Assembly (NCBI GenBank): GCA_964036275.1
Contig: OZ038433.1
Coordinates: 21,881,985-21,945,984 of the forward strand
DNA from: Litoditis marina
Lineage: Eukaryota > Nematoda > Chromadorea > Rhabditida > Rhabditidae
DNA length: 64,000 nucleotides
Direction: 5' to 3'
This document shows, one piece after another, positions 1 to 10,800 of this stretch (its first letter is position 1; every line of letters begins with the position of its first letter). A program made the position numbers and the translations under genes. Below the pieces are notes generated by a model, which was not told where the DNA came from, ran no database searches, and saw nothing but the letters and a program-made list of their open reading frames with translations.

Positions 1-12
1 ATCCCTTTTCAG

Positions 13-175
13 CTACCCTATCCCGTATTGTATGTTTGTCGTGGGACCAATGAACTTGCTGGGAACCGTGTGTTGCTGTCTATTCATAGCAGGAATGGCT
101 CCCTACAGAACCTTCGTTCGAGCTCAAATAGCGAAGTTTGCCCCGGCCAGTGTAGTTATGCCCCTGAACAGCTAA
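13..175 (+). CDS. C-terminal exon of a probable 7TM (chemoreceptor-like) protein, partial
   Basis: The window opens on a TTTTCAG acceptor. The exon starts at 13 with one base completing a split codon and gives 53 residues to a TAA at 173-175. The peptide has a hydrophobic segment (VVGPMNLLGTVCCCLFIAG) followed by PYRTFVRAQ and a short polar tail. This resembles the last membrane helix and cytoplasmic tail of nematode serpentine receptors, where a PYR-type motif often follows TM7. The rest of the gene lies to the left of the window. The family assignment is inference from shape; another multi-pass membrane protein is possible. Confidence 0.5.
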
Positions 176-2094
176 TTGTTTGGGAATGGGTGGGTTTTAG
201 GGAATGATTATTTAAGGTTTCGAGATACATACAATCACGTACGATTGTTGTAATAAGGGTTTTCTCTATCGCTATTGGGAAATTCCTTGTCTAATAGTTA
301 AGCTGTGCCTCAAATTCGGGAGAATCAACTTACAAACACAGAGGTTCGTACCGTGAATTTTCTTCCCCCTTCAGAGCAATTAGTGGTCGTAAAGAAAAAG
401 AAACAGTTCCATACTGTGGTCTGATTTTTATTCTGTGTTTTCTACGGTGCTTTTTCATTATATATTTAATGCACAGAGGTACGCTAAACGAATTGTTTTT
501 GCAGATTTATATTACGGACGAGTCATATGTTCTACTATCAACGAACCGATAATTATTTTACGAACTAATTATTTTTTCCCGTCCGCAACGTCGTTCCGAT
601 ATTCATAATGGTGTTATTAGTCAGCGAATGAAAAGTTAATAAGTTTTGCATTCAAACGACCATAAGCAGCAATACATGTACCCATTTTGACTAAGATGAA
701 AGACGTCAGTTCAAAGTATATTTTTTTACGTGAGACAAAAACTACAAACCAGAGAGCATCTCCCCATATAGTTCATGTCACCCACTTGGCACGAGACCAG
801 AATAACGTGAGGATAATAATAAAAAGTTTATTCTCATAGGTTAAACACAGTACAAATTATGAAAGTATCATGAAAAATGATAAGAGTACCTATGGCGAAT
901 ACGGATCCCAAGGGGTTGCGTGTTGAAGACGCAGTCAACTTACAAGGGAGCGTTTAATGAAAAATCGCGGAAAACGAATACATCGTAAACAAGTAAACAT
1001 GGTACAGAGAGAAGAGAAGGAGAAAACAATTACAGTAGTGTTTATGTTAAGAAACGTGGTACCTCACCGAACAATCTGACATCAATATTTTTCAATCTCG
1101 CACGTAGTTGACCTATTGATAGCATATCAGATTGATTTCTATTGAATGAGCTCCAATGACGTTCAGCACGAGAAAAGAACCAGTTATCACACGATATACA
1201 TTGAGTTGACGAATTAACCTACTAGGATGTTTCGTAAGTTTCACGTGAGTGAATGTTTCATTCACAAGCAGTATCCCTTCAATAATACGAAAATAAACCG
1301 TCTATGGGGAGTGACAATGTTTTAGTTGTAGTTTGAACTCAATATACGACTTCATCCATGAATTTCGACCGAGAAGAAGCTGGATCAAACTACAAACACA
1401 ATGAGACTTGCAAACATATACACCGTATTGACTTGATTTGGGAAGAACGAATCCCAATTTCATCTAAAGTTCGTTTCTCTCCTGTTGCCCCCAATGATCA
1501 GCAGGTACCGCATTCTTTCATCATTCTCCAGATGGATCACTGCACAGAAGAAACTGGGTCATAGCCATAAAAGCCGCACTCTTCACTTTTCAGGGGGTGA
1601 GAAAAAGAGTCTCGTGCTATCGAAAAGAGCAAATCACATTTTCTAGACGTGGTAGTATATTATTAACCGAACAAATAACCGACGTTTGCGCGGCCCTAAA
1701 TGGCCCGGTATGAACGTTATTGTCAAAGTTGCTCAGATTCAAAACCGCACTGTACAAGTGCACAGAGAAACTAGTCAGTACTGAACTAGTACTAGTCAGC
1801 GCTGTGCATTAATTTGTTGCATCACGAAACACCTGAATATGAGTGTTGATTTAGCCGGTATTTCGTCTGGTATTTTGAGTTACAAACGGCCACATTTATC
1901 AGAAAGCTGCGGTAGTTTTCGGGGTAAACTGTTCTGTACAGGACAGGTTCTAGAGAGAGAGAAAGGAGTCTGGTATTTCAGTTGGCAATAACCGAACCGT
2001 TCAATAGAAAACGTGGTGCAGGGCGCCCACTGGTTAGATGGAGAGATGAGTTGGTCCTTGCCGTGCAAAGTCACAAGCATTCAATGAGAACAGG

Positions 2095-2590
2095 TCATTT
2101 TGAAATTTCGATTCGATTCGATTTCGATTTTGCGTATGTTCGGAAAAAACCGATTATTTAGATTTTCGACTTTCGAGCCATTTTGAAATTTCGATTTGAT
2201 TCGATTTCGATTTTGCGTAGTTCGAACAAAACCGATTATTTCGATTTTCGACCTACGTTATTTAATAGAAATCTCACTCTATGGGCTAGATAAATTATGT
2301 GGATGCGCTATACTCATATCAGAACTATCGTATGATGCTTTCTAATCGAAATCTGACCATTTTTCAAGACCAGAATCGAAACTCGAAAATAATCGACATT
2401 TCGATTCTGAAAAATTTCGACTTTTTCGATTTTAGATTTTGAACAAATTTGTCCAATCTCTGTTTTTCGAGTTTCGACTTTTTCGATTTTGGCGAAATTC
2501 CGATTATTTCGATTTTCGATCTGAAGATCGAAAATCGAAATTCGACTTTTTTCGACTTTAATCGATTTTCGATTTCGATCTCAACAACCC
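2095..2590. repeat. Degenerate TTTCGA/TCGATT simple repeat
   Basis: About 500 bases dominated by variants of TTTCGATT and CGATTTTCGA, broken by about 75 bases of ordinary sequence near 2270-2345. Both strands carry the motif, as in an old simple-sequence array. Short ORFs inside are by-products. Confidence 0.7.
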
Positions 2591-2593
2591 TAA

Positions 2594-2680
2594 TGTGCAG
2601 AGACAGTGATACCTGGGTGGCCGTAAAGCAACACCGTATTGCAACAATATGACGTGAATGAATAAATCAAGGAATCAACC
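2594..2680 (+). repeat. Dispersed repeat, copy 1 (partner at 33634)
   Basis: Shares about 80 bases with 33634-33715 in the same orientation, including GTGCAGAGACAG, the block around CACC.TATTGCAACAATATGA and GTGAATGAATAAATC. The two copies differ at scattered positions, so they are old relatives rather than a recent duplication. Family not recognised. Confidence 0.6.
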
Positions 2681-3074
2681 GACCGTTCCGTTTAGCGCCA
2701 GTTCTTACATCCCTAAAACCGACTTCTGAGCGGATTGTCAGAAGTTTCGAATGAAGCTTTCTCGTCGTGTTCGAATGACAATACGTTACTTATACGTTAT
2801 AATGTCCCGGTTCAATTTCAAATATTAAATCTTCGCGCTAGTCCTCCTTTAAAACCAAGATACCAAACATTTCAGTCGGGGGAATGAAAATAGAAATGTT
2901 GTTTATCCTGAGCTGATTGACAGTAGAAAATGAAAACACAGCACTCTGGAGGCAATTAAACAGAGGGTGACTGGCAGTTTACTGCTTTTGCAGGGCAAAT
3001 CTACTGCGCAACGAAAACTCAACCATTCGAGCTTGCAACATTGTTCGAGGTATCTCGAAGAAGAGCCACGACCT

Positions 3075-3365
3075 CCTCTACCCTTCTCTCCTTCTCTATT
3101 CCCCTTCATCTTGTCATCCCCTCTCTCTCCCTCTCGCTCACCCTCTCTATTCCATCCTTGCCCTTTATTCTTCTGTCTTTACTCTCTTCCCTTTATCTCT
3201 CTTCTTTTTTCGTTACCCCATCTCCCTCTACTTCTCTACCCCCTTCCATCTCTACTTCTCTACCCCCACCTCTCACTACTTCCCTACTCTCTACCCCTTT
3301 CTCTCTCTTCTTTTTTCTTTACCCCTTCTTTCTCTACTTCTCTACCCTCTACCCCCCCCCCTCTC
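3075..3365. repeat. CT-rich low-complexity tract
   Basis: Nearly 300 bases of interspersed CTCT, CCCT and CTTC runs ending in a C9 run. The long ORFs here (Ser/Leu/Pro only) are compositional artefacts. Confidence 0.85.
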
Positions 3366-4011
3366 TCAGGTGCTATGTTGTCTAGATCCCCTGGGAGGTC
3401 TAGCCTAGCCAAATTTTGACATTGTGCCCCATTGATTTAAGTGTAACTCATGCTTCCGCTATGTTATGCTCTCCGCTTATTATCATATTAGTCACTATAT
3501 ATAAGATAATATCTTAAAAAATGATGCAGCGTTCTTTTTCTGTTCTAGAATGAAGTGTAGAGTTGCCAATACAAATCGTTATATTTTTCGTATTGGAAAC
3601 TTACACTATGTTCTAGCAGAGAGAAGATCACTTTAACAACTAGCAAACGAATAGATATTATTTTGTTGTATTTACAAGATACGTTTTCGGGATTATTCTA
3701 CACTAATATTATGTTTACTCACGTAAAACGTAAAAAGTGCGTTAGAAAAAAAAGCTCTATGTGACTGTCCTATCGACTATTAGTTCTTCTAAGTAGGGTA
3801 CCTCCTTGAATGAAGCGGAAAGGACTCATCATATACAAGACGAAACCTTATTAGGACAGACCAGTAATGAACGTATAGATTTTCGTTGTATCGCAGCACT
3901 CTTCAAATTTATAAAGAAAAGCCATGGGTATTGTTCACTACCTGTTGTCACTATCAATCATTCTGTTAACGACACTCATTGATCTCTTTTGACGAGCGCT
4001 CCTGATCTTCT

Positions 4012-4128
4012 CTCTCTCTACCTCTCTCTCTCTCTCTCTCTTCTCTCTTTCTCTTTCTCTTTCTCTCTCTCTCTTCTGTCCCTCTTCCTCTCTCTTTCTC
4101 CTCCCCCTTTCTCTCTGTCTCAATCTCT
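4012..4128. repeat. (CT)n microsatellite
   Basis: Imperfect CT dinucleotide array with CTTT interruptions. The complementary ORF is only Arg/Glu repeats. Confidence 0.9.
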
Positions 4129-5230
4129 GTTACGTCCTCTTTTCACGCTCCGAAAGTTGTAAATCAATAATATTTGTCCCATCTTTAGTTTCGTATTGTT
4201 TTGCTTGTTGGAATAATTGCTAGTGCTTTTTGAAAATTTTAATTGTGTCTAGCGAACTGGGCTTTTATGGCCAGTAATTTTGTTCAGACACTTGGAAGTA
4301 AAAGTTGTAAATGTAATGAGAATCATTCAATCCACCTGCTCTGCTAGTAATGGAAATTGTGTAGTAATTTCATGTTATAAATAGATTTATTCGCTGTTCA
4401 ACATAGAGTTTTCCACATTCTTAGATGTGGCACTAGAATTTGGAGTAGTCTTAAAGACACGATAATGGAGAAAATTACTGTAATAACGTTGTAATCTGGT
4501 ATCTGACCATAAGATATATCTCAACTTCTCAGTTCACAAAAGATTTCACCTTTCTCTGAGTTAGAACCATATTGATATATCAACGTCATTCAAAAAATGT
4601 TCAATGATAGTTTTTTTTGAATTCGGTTATTTCCAAGAACATCTTATGTGAAGCTCCTTTGAAATATGATTACGTTATTACGTAGGAAACCTTTTCTCAT
4701 ATGCCTGATATTGTCTCACATCGGCTTATTTATCATTTATTCGTATCCTGGGAGCTGCGAATACGGAATACATTACTGAATCAATATTGCTCTAGTTTGC
4801 AGAATTAGGGTTACAATTAGGGTTGATTAGGGACTCAGGGTAATTAGGGTTCGCACAATTAGAGTCCCGTACTGGGTTTTTGGAACTGAGGTTTGACAAC
4901 TGGGCTTTGAAACAACGGGAATCCCGGTAAATGGATAAATGGATGTCTTTTTTCCTTTTTTGTGACACCGGTTTGTTTCACGTTTTTTTGTTTACATCTC
5001 AGAGAGTGCTAAACAAATATTGTGATAAAAAAAGTACATTTTATATGTTTCATTTGTGGATCTAGTTTTTGATGTCGACATTTTCTAGAAATTAAGTAAG
5101 TACGATTTTTTGATTGTCACGCACATGTGAAAAGATACAATGCACACGCAACCATCGAGCCAAGACATCCGATCTTCAAAAATAACTGCTGCGGCTAAGA
5201 GAATCGCGATCGTTTCGCTCAAACACTCCG

Positions 5231-5354
5231 TTAAAGAAGGACGATTACGTGCTCCAATCTCGGCGCGTCAGTCCTTTAAACTGCAATACATTTTTCAATT
5301 GTAGTTTAAAGGACTGACGCGCCGAGATTGGAGCACGTAATCGTCCTACTTTAA
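5231..5354. repeat. Near-perfect palindromic element, family P copy 1
   Basis: Arms of about 58 bases (5231-5288 and 5297-5354) are nearly exact reverse complements around an 8-base centre; both contain the TCCTTTAAACTGCAAT motif. A related palindrome lies at 49538-49659 in an SPF45 intron. Such foldbacks resemble the palindromic PAL-type non-autonomous repeats of Caenorhabditis; that link is from memory. Confidence 0.85.
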
Positions 5355-5432
5355 CTACGCTATCTATAGAAGGTGACATTATTATATTTTGAGTAGTTTG
5401 GTCTGCATGCATCACACAGGTTTTTAATTATG

Positions 5433-5503
5433 ACTGAAATTGGGACGGGATCAAACTACAAACACCGCACTGAAATGGGACGGGATCAAACTACAAACAC
5501 CGC
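5433..5503 (+). repeat. Two-copy tandem of a 35-36 bp unit
   Basis: The unit ACTGAAAT(T)GGGACGGG continues into ATCAAACTACAAACACCGC and occurs twice head to tail. Its second half is the core of a dispersed repeat (ATCAAACTACAAACAC) seen at about ten places in the window. Confidence 0.85.
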
Positions 5504-5541
5504 GTTACAGTGTAGTATCCCCCCTAAATGAAACCCTATTC

Positions 5542-5807
5542 GGTAATTGACCAAGACGCGGTCGGTCGGTTCAGGCTCGGTCGGCGCATGTCTGGCTGGC
5601 GGTCGGTGGCGGTCGGTGATGAGAGTGTGGGGCGACATGTGTATAGCTGGCGGTCGGTAATGAATCAGTATACGTAATCGTCTAACTACGGTTCTGTTCA
5701 CCGACCGCCAGTTAGACACATGCCGACCCACACTCTTATCCCCGACCGCCAGGTTGGACATGTGCCGACCGAGCCTGAACCGACCGACCGCGTCTTGGTC
5801 AATTACC
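5542..5807. mobile_element. Foldback MITE with 44-bp perfect terminal inverted repeats
   Basis: The ends are perfect 44-base inverted repeats starting GGTAATTGACCAAGACGC. The interior carries further GGTCGG/CCGACC blocks in inverted order, so most of the 266 bases can fold on itself. It is far more GC-rich than its surroundings. No convincing target duplication is visible and there is no coding capacity. Confidence 0.85.
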
Positions 5808-6113
5808 CCCTTGTGTAGGTTCAGTGCCTAAGGATTTATCCGGGCGTTCTCATAGTTCTGTCTTGTAGTTTGCATTCATTTTCCATGGTTTTCTAATTCT
5901 ATACTATTAGAACAATTCGTCTATACATCGGAAATTGTTCTAATTGAGTTGATTGGTGAGAAAGATATTTATACTTCGAGAGAGGTATACTAACTCCAAC
6001 TTGTTTACGATTCCTACTTGTTTTCATTGAAATTGAAGCCTGATGGCGCATCTGCGCCTCAAATATGCATTCGAAAATTTCTCACCCTCATTGTTTTCCA
6101 CACTAGTTGAATA

Positions 6114-6166
<53 letters not shown>

Positions 6167-6200
6167 CTCGATTTCTCTCTCTCTCTCTCTCTCTCCCCCC
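6114..6200. repeat. (CT)n microsatellite
   Basis: Almost pure CT repeat over about 85 bases with one TTTTCTCGATT interruption. ORFs on the other strand encode only Arg-Glu. Confidence 0.95.
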
Positions 6201-6509
6201 CTTTCTCTCATTGACCGGATAACATAATGAAATAGTCGTTTTTTCATTCTTCATAAAGTCATGTGTCAAGTCATCAATAAACGTTCTAGAGTATTCCATA
6301 TTTACATAATCACTATTTCCCACATTGTCTTCTCTAGTTTGTTTTCTCTATGTTCCGTATTCGTAACGTAGAGTTCCCCCTGTTAACTGATACCCGTGAG
6401 AAGGCTTTCGAGAATTTAGAGGATTGACAAAATCCACCAACATCTGGATTGAACCAACATTTCTCACGATGCGTCCATAGTATGAAACCGCAGTTTCCAA
6501 ACACCTCCG

Positions 6510-7320
6510 CTATACTGTTAGTCAATTGAGCAGTCACTCTGAACTCCCTGGGACTGGGACGTCGTAGCAGTCACGCAAAAAAACCCGCATTTTAGCTTGG
6601 TAGCAGACGACGTACGGGTCAAATTACTCAACGTAGCAGACGTCGTTGCACTCGCAATGATAGCTGTGTTGCCACTCGTGAAGTAATCAGCGGTCCGGCC
6701 AGAATTAGATACGTACGTGCTAGAGGTGCCACTCTGCGCAACTCAGCCAATTTAGTTCATTCGAGCTAGGTTAAAAGCCGCTCTGACACACGAAAGAAGT
6801 GCTCACTTCGATTAGGTGTTGAAGAGAAAACAAGCTTGTGCATATTCATTTGAAAAAAGTGTATTTTTTTCAAAAAGAATTAGCATTGAGATTTAAGTTA
6901 TAGTAACTTAAATCTTACTATCGTCCACAATTTCGCGTAGAATTTTTCGCTTTATGAATAGCAGGATTAATGTATATAAACATGAATGAAACATGAATAG
7001 AAAATATACTACCAAATGAATGCGGTTGTTTCGGAGTGAATCAGTAATATTATTAATCAATTAAATTTCGGAATGGTCTGGGGCCGCGCTGGCCCGGCTG
7101 ATCCTGACTAACCGTCTGGGACCGTAGCAGTCAAACCGTCTGGGACGCGTAAACATCGCGTCCCGGACGTTCGACTGCTACGACGTCCCAGTCCCAGGAA
7201 GTTCAGAGCACGTGAAACATGTTAAACACAGAAGAACTCAGAAACATGCAACGACAAAGTGCACCATTTCTCATTAAAATGCCTACTCTACGTGACAATT
7301 CAATTAACTTCTAGTGTATG
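6510..7320 (+). repeat. Dispersed ~130-bp repeat (family Q) split by a MITE
   Basis: The flanks 6510-6536 (ACTGTTAGTCAATTGAGCAG) and 7209-7320 (CACGTGAAACATGTTAAACA onward) join into one copy of a repeat seen uninterrupted at 27866-28003 and 29372-29500, and in part inverted at 29627-29700. The join shows that the 672-base element between them is a later insertion. Confidence 0.8.
6537..7208. mobile_element. 672-bp TIR element nested in a family Q repeat
   Basis: The ends are CTCTGAACT(C/T)CCTGGGACTGGG and its reverse complement, continuing through GACGTCGTAGCAGTC (about 36 bases, one mismatch). It splits the older repeat between CAGTCA and CGTGAAAC, with CA present on both sides, consistent with a 2-bp target duplication. 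A further inverted pair around 7115-7170 lies inside the right end. No transposase ORF is seen, so it is non-autonomous. Confidence 0.85.
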
Positions 7321-7854
7321 CTATACGTGATAGTTTTTTTCTCGTTAGTCACATATTTATATGAGTTGCCTACATTAGATAAACGATACTTAAAAGAACT
7401 TCCAATGAAAACAAAGTGAGATTCATGTCACTCTCTTTTTTCCGCCTTCTCTCCGTTTCTCTGTTTATTTTTATTTATAGTATTTCTCTTTCTACATTTC
7501 TCCAATCCCTATTTTCAGCTCTCTTTCTCTTTCTCTTGGGGACCTTTTTGAAGGTGCGAAATTGAGCGACATATGTTCGTCGCTCGCCGTAAACTTCTCA
7601 TTCAATAATTTCCATTTCAACCACAAACTGTCTATAACATTTCTAACTAAGGAGCGAGAACCTTCAATGGTCCAATCAATTGTTCTTTTTTCCATTGTCC
7701 GATTGTCCCTTGTTCACTCTTGCCGTCGAATATGGTTCTTCATTACGATCCTCTGCTTTATTTTAGGTGTTTTTTGCTGCGTTTTGATAGTGTAATATTA
7801 AAGTTTATTTGTGAGATGATAGAAATTTCGTATATTGTACCGATTCAGGTGTAC

Positions 7855-7871
7855 TTATTTTCAGATTCATC
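7855..7871 (+). promoter_or_regulatory. Probable spliced-leader trans-splice acceptor
   Basis: TTATTTTCAG ends 7 bases before the ATG at 7872 that opens a signal peptide. No upstream coding exon joins to it. A strong acceptor this close to a start codon is the usual nematode SL addition site. Inference only. Confidence 0.5.
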
Positions 7872-10800
7872 ATGCTTTTATTACCAATAGTCTTAGTTTA
7901 TCTACAGACACCAGCGACAAAAGGTGGGTTCTGTTCTCCATTTCGTATTGAGGGAAAAAAACCTCGTTGCCATGCTACAAATATCCCTTTGTTCCGTGAA
8001 TGGAAATTTCCATAACATTAGACTCGGGGTGAGCGAAATAAATGTTCTCCGGAACACGCCATGACGGGGTAAAAAAGAAACTACCAAACTATTCATGAAT
8101 AAAAAGACTTCACAAGTGTTACTTTGGCGGCAAAGTTGAGTCGCTGTTGTCACAGTTAAATATGAAATGTTCTCCAAGTTGCGACAAAAATGTTTTCGTA
8201 ATACCAAAAAGTTGTGTACGCGTTCGCTCGGGATAGGCAGCCAAAAGCGAATACATGATTCCTCGTGAATTCTAGGTTAAGTCTAGCTAGTCATCGAAAA
8301 AAATGAGGGTTGTAAGCAGAAGAGTTTGTGTCTAGTTTGATAGTGCGTTTGTGAGTTGAGCGTCTTCAATTAATCACATTTTATGGGTCAGAGAATGTGA
8401 ATCCGCGGTCTCTGCTCAGTGTACTTCCTATTTTGAGTGGTTCCAACTATTAGTGGACATGAAAAACGTTACTCAAAGTTTGTTTCAGTTTCTAGAACAT
8501 TGGAACTTCGTACATATGAAAATATTGAGTAACACTTCAAATGGTTTTCAAATACAACCATTTTCCATGAAAAGCTTTGTTTGCTTGGTTCAAGCAAAAG
8601 CTTCGGTTGTTCCGTTGACCAAACTCAAATTCCGTCCAAAGGTGGAAGTCAATTGGATGTTATTAACACGGGTTCAGTGTCAATTGTCAAGAGAAGCCAA
8701 TATGGCCACTCACTGCAGCTCACTGCCTTTTATTGCTCATTTTACTACGAAGAGCAATATGGTCGGAGTAAGAGGAGGAAGAAAGGAAATGAACTAACTG
8801 ATACATGTATGGAAAAAAACTGGAAATATAGTTAATTTGTGGAATTAGAACAATGAAATGTACGATGCAAGAGATGCGTTTGGTATTCTCTCCGTTGATG
8901 TTGCGTTTTTTTAAAATTTTCATGAGTGTTTTCTGTTGACTACTAAGCGGGCGATACTATCATCGTTTCGATCGTGTCAGCACTATAAAATACCATTTAG
9001 CAGAATGAGCGCGTAACAGAACAAACTATATTCTCCTGTTATTCAATACTCAAAGTGCTTTCTATTCCCAGAATACCATATTTAACAATGGGGAACGTCA
9101 AGTGTGGAATGGAAAACAAATTAATCTACGTTTTCTACTACCTACTACAATTGTTTGTCTCATGCACCAGTTTAATGTATGTATTGAGGTTATACATGTG
9201 TAAGCTGAACAACAAATTGTGGCAATCCATTTCGACCAAATTTTCTTGCTAAAACATACTAAAAAAAGACAATAACTCGTAACAGGGTTAATATAGTTTT
9301 CTCGATGTATTTAGTTAACCGTATATGTGGAGAATCCAGTGTTCGCTAAAATAATACACTATTCGATGTCATACTCGAAGTTTTTTCATACTAGAACTAA
9401 AGGTAATTGTTTGTGGAGCGTGAAAAAATCGTCTGCTTTAAAGAGGACATTCTCCCATTGTTGCTCTCTTTTTCGTCATGTAGGTTTCTTTCCCTGTTAC
9501 ATCTCACGTATTCTCATACTGAAATGAAAAGTTGGGTATGTGCTATGCGTTGGTATTGATTGAAGGTGATGGATGGGTTTTGAGAATGGACTTAGGCAGG
9601 AAGCCACTGAAAGCAGCTGTTGAATGCTAAAACAACAACTTGCCCGAAATTAAAAGCAAGAAAAACGGGACAAGATGAGTCAAATAGGAAAAATTCAAGG
9701 AAAACTAGGTTGTGTCAAACCAATAGGAGAATGCAATATACTTCCATTCAGGATCCAAATCTCACATTTTCCCCATACAAAATATAGAAAAACATCTGAA
9801 ACTGGTTTTAATCCAAGTTCTACGTTTTCTGAGTACATAGGCCAGAACGTCCCTACAGTTTTATCCAAACCTGCATCTCTCGGTTTGCGCACTATTTTTG
9901 GAGTCCGGTGTCCTGGCGGGATGTCGCAGAGAAATAGCGTGTGTTCGATGAGACGCAGGTTGGGATCGAGAAGTCGGGATGTACGTGAATACGGCCTCTT
10001 GTGTCCAGCTGGATATAACCGAAATGCCACGAGGGACCGAGTACTTTGCAGTTGGCTCTATATCGCGTTCTGCGAGCTTTCGAAGTACAATTCTAGAGAA
10101 CTAGAGAATAATAATGAATTGTCAAAGAAGAGATGTTGCCAGTTGTAATTTGATGTGCACATGCAAACTATTCACAACAACAGAACTGAGTTTTCAATCA
10201 ATTACAAATCAACACAACGAGATCACACTACGATCACGATTTAACAGCGAAACAATATTCAGGGTGTACCAAAAATTCACAAACATACGTAAGACGATGA
10301 AAAAACATCGAAAAATGTTATGATTATGCAACGATGGACTGCTTGTCCTCCTCCAGTTTTCGCCTGAACTACCGGTCAACTTCCAACTTTCAGGGTTCAT
10401 AGCGCAGAAAAAGGTGAACAAACCAGTCATGGAAATGCTGCCGACTCGTGTCGAAGAGTCGACTGACTACCCGATTCTGGCAAATGGACGGGACGATCCG
10501 CATGGCAGGTATGGTATACTCCGTTTCACCAATCGATGACTTTCTACAGTAATCTTTCGAATATTCAATGCTGTTTATCTATTAAACAGACGAACTTTTA
10601 GATTCACTGTTTTCTGGGCTCGTGTTAACCAATGTGGAGAACAAAATCACAAAGTTTGAACTATTTTCAATACCTAGAAGATATCAAAAATTTGCTTGAA
10701 AGTTTCGCAAGCTTACTGTAGAGGGCTATTGTTGCATGAAACAGACTATATAGGGAGTGAACGGACCTTTATTTTAGTTTCATCTTGATGAACGTCATAT

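Larger units (their letters stand above)
176..7871. other. Intergenic, repeat-rich; no gene seen
   Basis: No exon chain with acceptor, open frame and donor was found here. The stretch holds a TTTCGA-type low-complexity block, CT-rich tracts, a near-perfect palindrome, a foldback MITE at 5542-5807 and a transposon-in-transposon nest at 6510-7320. The remaining sequence is AT-rich and unremarkable. Confidence 0.6.

Noticed and set aside
3041..3419. Long plus-strand ORFs (Ser/Leu/Pro-rich)
   Set aside because: They arise from CT-rich low-complexity DNA; overlapping frames are all open, with no splice context.
4800..4865. TTAGGG-like words suggesting an internal telomere
   Set aside because: Copies are irregularly spaced and imperfect; nematode telomeres are TTAGGC, and only about five partial units exist.
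8453..8835. Two overlapping ORFs (114 and 84 codons) in channel intron 1
   Set aside because: Composition is partly protein-like, but there is no supporting acceptor/donor pair and the channel exons join correctly around it.
9675..10148. 157-codon ORF in the first channel intron
   Set aside because: It runs through a family S repeat, has no splice signals or protein-like order, and channel exons 1 and 2 join in phase without it.
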